DNA from: Spironucleus salmonicida
Taxonomy: Eukaryota > Fornicata > Diplomonadida > Hexamitidae
Direction of reading: 5' to 3'
Length of the DNA: 64,000 nt
Assembly (NCBI GenBank): GCA_000497125.2
Contig: CM035319.1
Span: 62,001-126,000 of the forward strand
Part shown: positions 36,621-47,478 of the stretch, one piece after another
How the letters are laid out: every line of letters starts with the position of its first letter
Numbering within the stretch: the first letter of the stretch is position 1
Notes under the pieces: generated by a model
Databases searched by the model: none
Told to the model about the DNA's origin: nothing
Seen by the model: the letters and a program-made list of their open reading frames with translations, nothing else
Position numbers and translations under genes: made by a program

Positions 36621-39392
36621 TCACTCCTCAGCCCATTATTCTAACACATAACTAGCAATAAATTAATAAAATTCTATCTCCACAATATCTTCATCTTCTA
36701 GCTCATCATATTCCATTCCTTTATAACTCTCAAAGATCTCTCCCTAATTATTCGCCCATTCGAGAACTTAGTTCTTTGTAATGAAATTTTTATCAATAAA
36801 AATTACCAAGATGTCTAGACATAGCTACTGCTCTGCTTCATCAGCCTCTCCATCTTCCAACTTATCCTTGCTTTCCAAAATATTCGATTTAAATATATAA
36901 TAATGCATTATTAAACAAATTTAGATTATTAAATCTTCAGGATCAAACGTAGAATTAAGAGGTGAAACTGCTCCAAATCTCTTAGAATCGTATGTTAAAA
37001 ATTATAATAAACCTGTTAATCTTGCTAAAATCAAACTATCAGTTTTATAACCTTACTTTGCTTAATTTTAAGAATTGAATTCTGTAAATTCTGTACTTTA
37101 AAGTGCTAAAATAAGTAAAATTTGTAGCACAGTGGGTGCTAAATCAAAGTCCTACTTGTGCTTTAAAGTGATATACGTAAACTACAAATTTTAACAGAAA
37201 TTCAGACATAATTCTTTTATTTCATAAAAAATATCAGATGATTATAAATCTTCTAAATAATATTATTATATAAAATGATTATCTAAAACTTTAACTAGCA
37301 TCTGTGCTATGACATTCCAATTTGACATTTCTTAAATCTCCTAAAATATGTGAGTATGTTATTTATCGGTAGTAGATAAAGACTCATAGTGTCTAATTCC
37401 ATATTTACTATATATTACTTGATCCTAAATATGATTATTTTGATTTTCTAGTAAGAAATCAAATTAATTAGTTAATTCAAGATAAGGATGCTCTTTTACA
37501 GTTAATTTTGGCTAAAAGCTAAATCCATTTTTAAATTATGAATCAAGTAACTCTATTTTCAATTATTCAATATTAGTAGAATTTTGTGCATTTTTGATTA
37601 ATAACTGCGGAATCCAATATTTTGTAATAACGTCAGTTTAGTTTACATTATTGATATATTGAGCTAATTTACTAGGGCTTTATGAATCACCACAAGTTTC
37701 ATCTTAATCTGTTGTAATGCTGTATTACTAAGTATTATTTTTTAAATTATCCACATCTGTCTCATTAGAAATTTCATAATCATCATACAAATTTTCAATA
37801 TCTGCTTCATTTTTTAATCTCTATATAGAAATTTCTATAAATTAAAGTTCATTTTCATAGCAACTATTTTGTGGGGTTTCATGCAATTCTTCATAAAATA
37901 AACAAATTTCTTGATATCTATTTAAAGCAATTTATGTTGCAAATTATTCCTGAATATAAATTGGTGGTAATGTTTTTATAATTGAAATTGGAATAGATAA
38001 ACTTTACCCAAAAATAAACATCTTGAAAAGTGAAATATCAGAATAAATTATATTTTGTGTACTTAAATGTGAAACAATTTAATCTAACCCCCATATTGTT
38101 TATGTAAAGCATCTAATTGCGTTAAGAATAGTTCTATTTTCTAGCTAATATATGTCAGAGCCTATAATTGATCCGGGTGGCAACATAACATTATTCTATA
38201 TATGAGTATTCCTAAGTATTATTGAGTCTGATATATAACAATTTTATCCAATAGTTACATTGTCAAGAATAATGGATTAAATAACATCAGCACCAGGTAA
38301 AATTTTAACATTATCCCCTAAAATACTATTAACTACTCGGCCACTAATTTCACACTAAGATCCTATAAATGATCTGCCTTCTAACTTCCCTTAAAGTTAA
38401 AGATTATTTCCAATTAAAGCTAATCCAAATTTTTACTAATTGACCCTCTTTCCATTTTTCCAAAAAATATTAAATTAAGGTGTGTATGGATAAAATTAAT
38501 TATGAATAAACATAAGATTTAAACTTTTATATGTACGTGGGCAATCTACTCTTCCAGATTTTAAATTCTTTATATCATATATCCCAATCTATTATTCATT
38601 TGATGAATTGAGTTAGTTTTGGATAATTTCAAATATATGTTCCGATTATTTCTATTTACCTTCAATTATTAATGGAATCATAGATTTACTAAAAATATAA
38701 ACTTCAGTTGGTTAGCATTAAGTAGTTATAGTTGATTCAACGCCGTATTAAACCAAATTTAATAAAATTTCATCATCATTTTAAAATTTTTACAAATTGA
38801 GTAGAACTTGCTCTTTAGAATAGTGAATTAAATATGGAGCATTAATAGAGTTCATATATCCTTATTCTGGAATCTCTTAAATTGCCATTGTAGCTAGATA
38901 ATTATTATTCTCATGTTATACATGTTACTTATAAAATTCTTGCAAATTAAAATTAAAAATCGTTGGGCCATTTATTACTAAAAAGGTGGCATCTAGATCA
39001 TTATCATAGTCCTATAAATACTGGCTAAGCATATTAACTGGTGTTTGATGATGAGTATCTATATATTTAATTTAAAGCTTTTATTCCTCGTCTAAAATAT
39101 GATGGCTGTGTTCACACATTTGACCACATAAACAAACATCATGAGTTAATTCCCTTTATATTCTACCATACCTAGTTTTATCAATATATTATTTGATTTA
39201 GTAAGAATTTTTTGAGTAAATTACTGTTAACTATTCTATTTTGCTAACATATAAATGATGAAGTAGAATTTCTATCATGGGAATATTTCCTATTGGTAAA
39301 AGTAGTGTTGGAATATTATTATAAAGAGGTTCCATTTCTTACCCAAAAATATCAGCTAATAAAATAGCTTATCTCAATTTAGAAGATGGCAT
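36621..39392 (-). CDS. EIF2B5: eIF2B epsilon, guanine nucleotide exchange factor subunit
   Basis: 923 residues. The N-terminus follows the nucleotidyltransferase-like fold (A-I-L-L-A-D-x-F then P-x-L-L-P-I-G-N-x-P-x-I-E). Around residues 330-420 left-handed beta-helix hexapeptide repeats are visible (I-G-x-N, I-x-x-S-I-I). The C-terminal ~150 residues are an acidic helical W2 domain ending with a Trp-Ala-Glu-Glu-type tail, the catalytic part acting on eIF2. It is longer than human (721) because of a Gln/Asn/Glu-rich insert between the hexapeptide and W2 parts. The start gives the conserved opening after one short basic stretch. Confidence 0.85.
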
Positions 39393-39450
39393 TTGACTCT
39401 AATGCTGTATTTATAATAAATATAGTATAATATATTATATTCATTTTTAT

Positions 39451-39480
39451 TTACACTTCTTTATTATATTTCCACTCCAC
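39451..39480 (+). promoter_or_regulatory. Pyrimidine blocks before eL36 ATG
   Basis: TTACACTTCT then TTTCCACTCC ends six bases before the ATG. Both parts recur before NOP58 (CCACTTC and TCCATTCC). Confidence 0.5.
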
Positions 39481-39484
39481 CGGA

Positions 39485-39757
39485 ATGCCCGCTAGAGTAC
39501 TCACTTATAAGAAAGGTACTGCTGTCGTCAAGATCCAGAAGGCTGCACCTGCCCAGAAGCAAAATGTTAGACATCACCTTGTTCGTTCCGTTATTAGCGA
39601 ATGCGTTGGTATGGCTCCTTATGAACGCCACCTCCTCGAAATGATTCATCTTAACCGTGACCGTTAAGCTCTTCGTTATGCTAAGAAGAGAATTGGTAAG
39701 CTTTCCCTCGCCAAGGCTAAAGTTTCTCAGCTTATGGCTCTCAACCAGCAAAAGTGA
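39485..39757 (+). CDS. RPL36: 60S ribosomal protein eL36
   Basis: 90 residues. The conserved core V-R-x-V-I-x-E-x-x-G-x-A-P-Y-E-R-H-x-x-E, then K-R-I-G and a basic tail, matches eL36. Gene ends at TGA 39755 after one internal in-frame TAA (Gln). Codon use is strikingly different from the neighbours: six of seven glutamines are CAG or CAA, many third positions are C, and GC is far higher than in the surroundings, as expected of a highly expressed gene. It follows eIF2B epsilon divergently across 92 bases that carry the pyrimidine block. Confidence 0.95.
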
Positions 39758-39815
39758 TAATATTGTATGTGCTATATTATATCTATAATAATATTCTTTA
39801 TTCCTTATCTTATTA

Positions 39816-40118
39816 ATGTTACATTAGTCTTCATTTTTAAATATTTAATAAACAAATTGTCTAATTACAGAAATTGACGATTTATAGATAGAATTTGCAC
39901 CTATTTAATCATAACATTAAATATGGCGAAACAATAGCAGCAGTAAAAGAACATGTTATAAGTTACCCCTATCTTTATAATGTTCTAATAATATAAAGTA
40001 AAGTATTAAATCTCAATTATATCTTAAGAAAGATAAACATCCAACTTTACCACCTCGGCAACGAATTTGGCGAGAATGGTAACCATCTCCAGGTTCATTA
40101 AGTAATACTTTAAAGTGA
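39816..40118 (+). CDS. Possible small basic protein
   Basis: A 100-codon open frame between eL36 and NOP58. Its second half is basic with a Pro-Pro-Arg-Gln-Arg-Ile-Trp-Arg-Glu-Trp segment that looks protein-like, while the first half is low complexity. Another frame from 39933 is also open (about 68 residues) and a minus-strand frame overlaps, so coding status is uncertain. With one stop codon, open frames of this length arise by chance in AT-rich DNA. No family recognised. Confidence 0.3.
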
Positions 40119-40143
40119 ATATATATTATTGATATTCTAAATC

Positions 40144-40166
40144 TACCACTTCTTTCTCCATTCCTT
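40144..40166 (+). promoter_or_regulatory. Pyrimidine blocks before NOP58 ATG
   Basis: TACCACTTCTTTC followed by TCCATTCC ends six bases before the ATG (40171). Same pair and spacing as at eL36. Confidence 0.5.
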
Positions 40167-40170
40167 GATA

Positions 40171-41637
40171 ATGCCATTCTACTTTTATGACACCGCAACA
40201 GGATTCGCACTTTTTAAAGGTTAACCTAATAAGCTTCAGTTAGTTAATTATTAACCTTTTGAGACTATGAAATAGGCCTTAGATGCGTAAATAGCTATCA
40301 ACAATTAAGAATTAACTTCTGTTTATAAAAGTTTTATCAAGTCCAATTTCGTTAAAAAATTTAAAGAAGATACACTTCATGTCCCAGATATGAAACTTGC
40401 ATAAGCTCTTAAGGACAATTATGACATAAACTGTCTCTGTGACTCAGCTGCCTTGGAGGTTTTCCGTGAAATCCAGTCTAACATAAAAGAACTCATTCCC
40501 AACTTCGATGTAGAATAGTAGCATTAGTATTAGCTTGCTCTTGCCCATAGCTTTAGTAGATATCAGATTTAATTCAATTCCGAATCTGTGGATACAATGA
40601 TTGTACAGTCAATAACACTCTTAGATGAGTCTGAAAAAGAAATTAATGGTTTCATGATGCGTCTCTAAGAGTGGATTGTCTGGTCATTCCCAGAAGCCGC
40701 AAAAGTAATCACAAACCACCGTTAGTATGCATTCTTGTAGACTTTCTTAAAAGGTGATAAATAACAAATTAATGACCCAGAAACTGTTAAACTTCTTGAA
40801 CCTCATTTTACTACCGCTTAGATCGATCAATTAAAAGAATCTGCGTCAATTTCACTTGGCTCAGATATAACACCTTTAGACGCCGACAGAATTAAGTCCT
40901 TGGCAGAATAATGCGTTCAGCTTTTTGATTATCAGGAATCTTTGACTGCTTATATCACTTCCAGAATGCAGTCAATTGCACCTAATTTGACTCAAATTCT
41001 TGGCCCTATTGTCTCTGCTAGAATGCTCGCAAAGGCCGGAAGCCTCACAAAGCTTGCCAAATTGCCAGCTTCGACTGTGCAGATTTTAGGTGCCGAAAAG
41101 GCTCTCTTTTTGACTTTAAAAACAAAAGAAAAACGCACACCAAAGCACGGTTTGATCTACTCTTGCACTTTAGTTGCAAACAGTTAGCTCAGCGATAAGG
41201 GCAAAATGTCAAGAATTGCTGCGCAAAACGCAATTTTGGCTGCTCGCGTCGACTGTTTGAGCGAGAAACTTGACGGCGAATTCGCAAAAACTCGAATTTA
41301 GGAAGGGAAAGTTCAAATTATGAGCAGTGCTGAAAGAGTAGTCAGATAGGAGCGGAAAGAGAGAAAATTACAAGAATATTTGGCCGCTAAAGGAGGGGAT
41401 AAAGCTGAAGGCGATAGGAAATAAGAAGGTCCTGCTGAAACTGACGAAGAGAGGAGAAAGAGAAAAGAAGAGAAAAAGAGAGCTAAGGAGGAGAAAAAAG
41501 CTGCAAAAAGTGAAGCTAAACACGAAGAGAAGGCCGAATTAGCTGAGGCTGAGGAGAAGAAGTCGTCTAAGAAAGAAGAAAAGAAGAAAGATAAAAAAGA
41601 CAAAGAAAGCAAGAAGGATAAGAAGAAAGACGAATGA
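40171..41637 (+). CDS. NOP58: Box C/D snoRNP core protein NOP58
   Basis: 488 residues. The N-terminus has the Nop5 pattern (Phe-Tyr-Asp-T-A-T-G-F-A-L-F-K). The central Nop domain carries the NOP58-type A-H-x-x-S-R-Y-x-x-x-F, the V-D-T-M-I-V-Q-x-I-x-L-L-D block, and I-A-P-N-L-T, G-x-x-x-A-R-x-L-A-x-A-G-S-L, S-T-V-Q-I-L-G-A-E-K-A-L-F. The long C-terminal Lys/Glu-rich tail is typical. Start 40171 was chosen over 40267 because only it includes the conserved opening; no intron is needed. It binds the snoRNA box C/D core with fibrillarin and NOP56. Confidence 0.95.
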
Positions 41638-42820
41638 TTTTTGGGTTTTTAGGGAAATGTAAAGTTTGAATAAGGATTAAATAATTGCTCATTACAGATT
41701 TAATAAATATTATTTATTTATTTGAATATATTTACGAAGTTGCGATTTCAAGGATTGTCTATCATCCTTATACTCTTGTATTTTAGTATTGAGTCTTTGT
41801 AATAATATTTATCTTATTATTATAAGATAAATAAATTTAACAAGTAATTGGATTATTTGGCTAATATGCCTGTTATTTTTACAATTTTACTTTTATCATG
41901 CTATAATTATTTCTGAATATACATATCAAATTTTTATTGTGTGTAAAGGACGTCAACAACTCTAATTATATACTTAATCTTTCTAGTAACTGATTAGGAA
42001 ACTAAAAATGTGAAATAAGGGCTAGCTCATAATAGTACGTGCGGCACAGTGATATATTTATTAAATTAAAATAAAGTTAAATTTAATAATATTTATTTAA
42101 AATTTTAACTTATATTATATTTCTCAATAATGGAGTATATTAAAGCACTATTGTGATCATTTAATTTATTAAACATAAATAAAGTATTTTATATTATGGA
42201 AAAAGTAACATAAAGATACGTATTGTGAAGATATTCCGTTGTTTATAATAAAATTATTGTAAAATCACCAATTTATTATCAAATGTATAATATATAACAA
42301 ATATTATTTATATGATTTTGAATGTAGCATAAAGTATATGTAATACTTTTAATAAATGCTTGACCCTTTAAAAATCGCATAATGTATATTGGTTATTGTG
42401 CGACATGAAATTTTTATTATTTATCTAATAAATTTAAATGCTTTGAATTATATGCTATAATAACTATATTAATATTAAGTTATATTTTTGTCGTAGATTG
42501 ACATTCAATTTTTAAAGTTGTATTATTCACATATCAATTATATAAATCATGCATTACCTAAGCTATAAGTTTAGTATACCATACTGCTAATTAAATCAAT
42601 TAAAAGATAATATTATTTTTAATAGTTTTGGTATATACTTTAATAATTTACTTACAATTTAATATGTGATATACTGCAAATTTTGATAGGAATAATATCA
42701 TGAAATATGAAAATTAATATATAATATTTATTATAATATAATTATAAATGCTTTTAAGTTTAACAAATTAGAAAATATATTAATATACAGTGATACTATT
42801 TAAATTTTTGCATAATTATA
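41638..42820. other. Long AT-rich intergenic region
   Basis: About 1.2 kb, the longest gene-free stretch. Most is AT-rich with frequent short ATTTA/TATAA runs. It holds one inverted repeat (listed separately) and a GC-richer patch at 42017-42052 (GGCTAGCTC ... ACGTGCGGCACAGTG) that could be a small RNA or promoter part. A minus-strand open frame of about 65 codons (41689-41880) has helical, charged composition but no ATG. No rRNA or tRNA features were seen. Confidence 0.55.
41807..41832. repeat. Perfect inverted repeat, 11-base arms
   Basis: Arms ATTTATCTTAT and ATAAGATAAAT with a 4-base loop. It lies 170 bases after NOP58 and could be a 3'-processing or transcription hairpin; no clear function. 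Confidence 0.5.
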
Positions 42821-43333
42821 ATGGCATTTATCGTTCCATCAAAACGAATTACTCAATCTACAAAGCAAACTAAAGTAAACTTTTAAGATAAGCTAAAACC
42901 AACTATTGTGAAAAATAGTGGTGTAAAAACATAGGTTAGTAAATAAAAAGATCGAGAATTAAAATCATTGAGATAGAAAATTTTTATTGAGTAGTAAAAT
43001 TATGAAATGTTATCATAGCTGTATATCGAATTATAAAGTTCTTAAGGCAATTTAACTAATGGAAATTCGTGTTATCAGGCGATTTTAGAAGCAGAAGATA
43101 ATATGCTTATTTAGGTTGCAAAACTAATTGCACCTGCCGAATAGGCGTCCCAATTAATTTTAGAAACTAAGAATGTAAACTCATTGCCATAGCTGCATAG
43201 ATTAGAGGCAGAGTTATTATCATTATAAACAAATTTTTTATAATTGTAATAAAAGGAAGACGAACTAGATTAAAAAATTAAATTTAAAATAAGATAAAAA
43301 TATAACAATTTAGAATAATAATTGTATTAGTGA
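42821..43333 (+). CDS. Hypothetical coiled-coil protein
   Basis: 170 residues: a basic, Ser/Thr/Gln-rich N-terminus (~40 residues), then a coiled coil with repeated Glu/Gln/Leu to the end. One central stretch (residues 80-115) is more hydrophobic. No family recognised. It ends 22 bases before the GPN3 ATG on the same strand. It could be a small basal-body or dynein-adaptor protein; this is a guess from composition only. Confidence 0.6.
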
Positions 43334-43355
43334 ATTTTCTTTTCTTTTCCTTTAA

Positions 43356-44051
43356 ATGAAGTACGCTATTTTACTTACCGGGTCTGCTGGTGCAGGGAAA
43401 ACAACTCTTGCAGCTTATTTAGCAAATCACTACTAAATCATACATAAGACTATATATATTATTAATATGGATCCTGCTGTTTAGTATCTCCCTTTTAAAC
43501 CTTCTGCTGATATTCGTGACCTGGTTACATCAGATGATATTTAATAGTATTTGTTATTAGGGCCAAATGCATCATTAATTTATGCAGTTGAGCATTTTAT
43601 TGACAATGAATTAGAGGCATAATAAGAATTTTTTGACTATGATGAAGATTTTTTACTTATCGATTGCCCAGGTTAAATAGAAACTTTACTACAATTCAAT
43701 TCATTTCAAAAATTAGCGAAAAAGTTATAGACATTAGGATATTAGGTAGGTACTATTTATTGTACTGAGTCTTAAAAAATTGTTAATAAGTAGGATTTCC
43801 TTTCAAATGCATTAATTGCGGCGGCTGTCAGGGCTTCATTGGGTATTGCGTTTTTATAAGTATATACTAAGTGTGATCTTACAGATTTATGGTAAATTGA
43901 TGAAGAGTTCGAGTTTGAAAATTAATTTGAAAAAAAATTAACAGAAGTAATCGGTGGTAATTAAAATGCTTTTGTTAGTGTGTAAAATGAAGATACCATA
44001 GGAATATTAGCTGAAATGATTGATTTTATGATGCATATTGATGAAGAGTGA
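43356..44051 (+). CDS. GPN3: GPN-loop GTPase (GPN3-like)
   Basis: 231 residues. P-loop G-S-A-G-A-G-K-T, then M-D-P-A at switch I, the diagnostic Gly-Pro-Asn loop near residue 70, D-C-P-G-Q-I-E at G3 and a T-K-C-D at G4. GPN proteins work as dimers in the assembly and nuclear import of RNA polymerases. Order, length and the short C-terminus fit GPN3 best, though GPN2 is close. The leader TTTTCTTTTCTTTTCCTTTAA is purely pyrimidine-rich just before the ATG. Confidence 0.85.
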
Positions 44052-44101
44052 TTTAGGTATTTACTATATATTATATATTTAAACTATGAATTTTTATTAA
44101 A

Positions 44102-47100
44102 ATGGATCCCGAAGAAAGTATATACTTTACTGAAATCGATATTCTGGCGTAAAAAGCGTAAGTATTTTAATAGATTTTATTATATGAAAAATCGATCCAA
44201 GGAGTTGAAAAATTAACTGCATTGTTACTTAAAGCATAAAAATATTCAAACAATAGTGTATTATTTACAGAATTAAAACGATTCTTTTCTCCATATGAAC
44301 AAAAAGATATGTCATAATCTTCACGAAATACTGGTAAGTAATCCAATTTTATCTAAAAAATTAATCAGCTATATAATAAAATTGGAGATAGACAAAGGTT
44401 AGTATTAGATAAATATTCTAATAATAAATAAGATAGCCTAAATCTTGATAGCTCCTAATTAACTATTATAGATTTAAGTAATAACGTAGATTATTAACAG
44501 AAACTTACTTTTTCGAAATTATAATTCAAAAAACTATAAGATTACATGTAATAAACTTGTGAAGAGCATGGATTTGATCTTAGAAAAGATATTTCAACAA
44601 ATATAGTAGATATGTTATAATATTATTTTATTTTAATATGTAAACTAAAGTCATAAATTCATAGCTTAGAAAAAAGTAATTAATAAATCTTACTATAAAA
44701 ATTATCAATCGAAAATGAATTGAAATGGAGCAAACATTGCCAAGAGACAAATTTTATTCCATCAAACTCAGAGTTTTTCAAATAATAATAACAGCTGGCG
44801 GAAACTACCGCAGCACTTACAACTGAGAAGGCACAGCTCCAGGAACAGCTGGCGGAAACTACCGCAGCACTTACAGCCGAGAAGGAACAGCTCCAGGCGC
44901 AGCTGGCGGAAACTACCGCAGCACTTACAGCCGAGAAGGCACAGCTCCAGGAACAGCTGGCGGAAACTACCGCAGCACTTACCGCAGCCCTGCATACCGA
45001 GAAGGCACAGCTCCAGGAACAGCTGGCGGAAACTACCGCAGCCATGCATACCGAGAAGGCACAGCTCCAGGAACAGCTGGCGGAAACTACCGCAGCCCTG
45101 CATACCGAGAAGGCACAGCTCCAGGAACAGCTGGCGGAAACTACCGCAGCCCTGCATACCGAGAAGGCACAGCTCCAGGAACAGCTGGCGGAAACTACCG
45201 CAGCCCTGCATACCGAGAAGGCACAGCTCCAGGAACAGCTGGCGGAACACCACCTCAACGAGAACACAGCCCAGGAACAGCTGCGAACTACCGCACACTA
45301 CCGAGAAGGCACAGCTCCAGGAACAGCTGGCGGAAACTACCGCAGCCCTGCATACCGAGAAGGCACAGCTCCAGGAACAGCTGGCGGAAACTACCGCAGC
45401 CCTGCATACCGAGAAGGCACAGCTCCAGGAACAGCTGGCGGAAACTACCGCAGCCATGCATACCGAGAAGGCACAGCTCCAGGAACAGCTGGCGGAAACT
45501 ACCGCATGCACTTACAACTGAGAAGGCACAGCTCCAGGAACAGCTGGCGGAAACTACCGCAGCCTGCATACCGAGAAGGCACAGCTCCAGGAACAGCTGG
45601 CGGAAACTACCGCAGCCATGCATACTGAGAAGGCACAGCTCCAGGAACAGCTGGCGGAAACTACCGCAGCCATGCATACCGAGAAGGCACAGCTCCAGGA
45701 ACAGCTGGCGGAAACTACCGCAGCCATGCATACCGAGAAGGCACAGCTCCAGGAACAGCTGGCGGAAACTACCGCAGCCATGCATACCGAGAAGGCACAG
45801 CTCCAGGAACAGCTGGCGGAAACTACCGCAGCCATGCATACCGAGAAGGCACAGCTCCAGGAACAGCTGGCGGAAACTACCGCAGCCATGCATACCGAGA
45901 AGGCACAGCTCCAGGAACAGCTGGCGGAAACTACCGCAGCATTACCGAGAAGGCACAGCTCCAGGAACAGCTGGCGGAAACTACCGCAGCCTGCATACGA
46001 GAAGGCACAGCTCCAGGAACAGCTGGCGGAAACTACCGCAGCCTCAACGAGAAGGCACAGCTCCAGGAACAGCTGGCGGAAACTACCGCAGCCTGCATAC
46101 CGAGAAGGCACAGCTCCAGGAACAGCTGGCGGAAACTACCGCAGCCATGCAACTGAGAAGGCACAGCTCCAGGAACAGCTGGCGGAAACTACCGCAGCCA
46201 TGCATACCGAGAAGGCACAGCTCCAGGAACAGCTGGCGGAAACTACCGCAGCACTTACAGCCGAGAAGGCACAGCTCCAGGAACAGCTGGCGGAAACTAC
46301 CGCAGCCATGCATACCGAGAAGGCACAGATGCATTTGAAGTTATAACTTGTCAATTAAGACTTTGATTAACTCTAATTGGACTATAACGCATATATGGAG
46401 CAGAATAGTAATTTGTCAACTTTGAACGAAAGCTAGCAACTGAAAAAGATATCTATTATCAAATAAAAACATTAGTAATCATTATTAAATCTAGAGAAAT
46501 AATTAAGTATAAAGACGGCTGAGATCATAGGATTTTAAGATACATTATAAACATTAACAATCTAAAATCAAACATTATAAGAGAATCATTTATCGTATAG
46601 TCATAATATTTTAAGTTTAAAATAATAAATTATTAGTTAAGATTAGTAGATACTTTAGTTAAAAGACGATAATTGTATCTAATAATCAGCCCTATCCAAG
46701 TTTTAATAGGATTTAAAGTATTAAAAGAAGTAAATGGCTAGAAATATAACTTAGGAAACACAAACATAAAATTATCATAATTTATAGAATTCTCAGCCAA
46801 ATATATCGTATGACGAAAAATTCAACCATTAAAAACAGTAAATATCATAACTTTAAAGTTAATTATAATCGATTCAGGATAACTAGTTAAATATAAATTG
46901 CTTATAAAATAATATAACGCTACCTAATTAGTTATCTCTGCACCAACTTTAAGAGCTTACAATTGCATTGGAGAATGATATAACTCTTATTACTTTATTA
47001 AGATATGTTTTATTTTCTGCTAAATCACAATCTAATAGTTATTTGTCAAAGCTAGCTAATAAAATGAAAGATAATATGAATACTATTACTGATAATACAT

Positions 47101-47438
47101 TATCATAGTAAACCAGATTACAAGCATCGCTAATCTTTATATCACTTATTTATAAATTCTATTGTTAGGATTTTCCTGCTGAGGATGAGTAAAAGTTTGT
47201 TGTGGATTTTGATATAAATTTTACGGTAACAAGGGAAGAATGTTTCGGAGCTAAAGCTAGATAGTAAATTTTAGAAAGCTATAAAAGAATACGGAAGATA
47301 AATTTAGAATTAACGGATAAACTAGAAATCTATATATAAACATTTGGAGATATAAGTGGTGCAGCCAAGCTTGTTTCAATTGGAAAATAAACAGCTGAAA
47401 ATAGAACTTTAGAAAAATCATAGAAAGGAAATAAGTGA
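44102..47438 (+). CDS. Giant coiled-coil protein with central repeat array
   Basis: N-terminal ~230 residues are charged and helical. A GC-rich repeat array then codes for about 29 copies of an 18-residue coiled-coil unit (consensus Q-L-A-E-T-T-A-A-L-x-T-E-K-A-Q-L-Q-E). About 365 Gln/Asn/Lys-rich residues follow, ending at TGA 47436. The frame entering the array (44102, phase 2) differs from the frame leaving it (phase 0), so the assembled sequence cannot be translated straight through; the breaks lie in linker bases between units. Intact flanks on both sides argue for a working gene with consensus errors or recent indels in the array. Gln is CAG in the array but TAA/TAG outside. Confidence 0.65.
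44792..46331 (+). repeat. GC-rich tandem array, about 29 units of ~54 bases
   Basis: A near-invariant 42-base core (GAGAAGGCACAGCTCCAGGA... to ...GGCGGAAACTACCGCA) alternates with a linker, usually 12 bases (GCCCTGCATACC, GCCATGCATACC or GCACTTACAGCC). Most variants differ only in linker length (8, 10, 11, 13 or 24 bases); one unit near 45241-45299 is degenerate. GC is well above half, against roughly a quarter around it. No TGA occurs in any frame. Confidence 0.9.
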
Positions 47439-47478
47439 GTAATATATTATTATTTATGATATTTTTAGAAACGCCAAA

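Noticed and set aside
39933-40140. Alternative plus-strand frame of about 68 codons before NOP58
   Set aside because: Overlaps the slightly better frame from 39816; neither is convincing enough to call both.
40171-40267. Suspected intron or truncated N-terminus in NOP58 (Met at 40267 lacks the first strand)
   Set aside because: An in-frame ATG at 40171 restores the conserved opening without splicing.
44792-46331. Resemblance of regular repeats and linkers to a CRISPR array
   Set aside because: Units are coding coiled coil, linkers are not unique spacers, and the genome is eukaryotic.
44680-46354. Several long minus-strand and out-of-phase frames rich in Ser/Cys/Leu
   Set aside because: They are shadows of the tandem repeat, which lacks stops in every frame.
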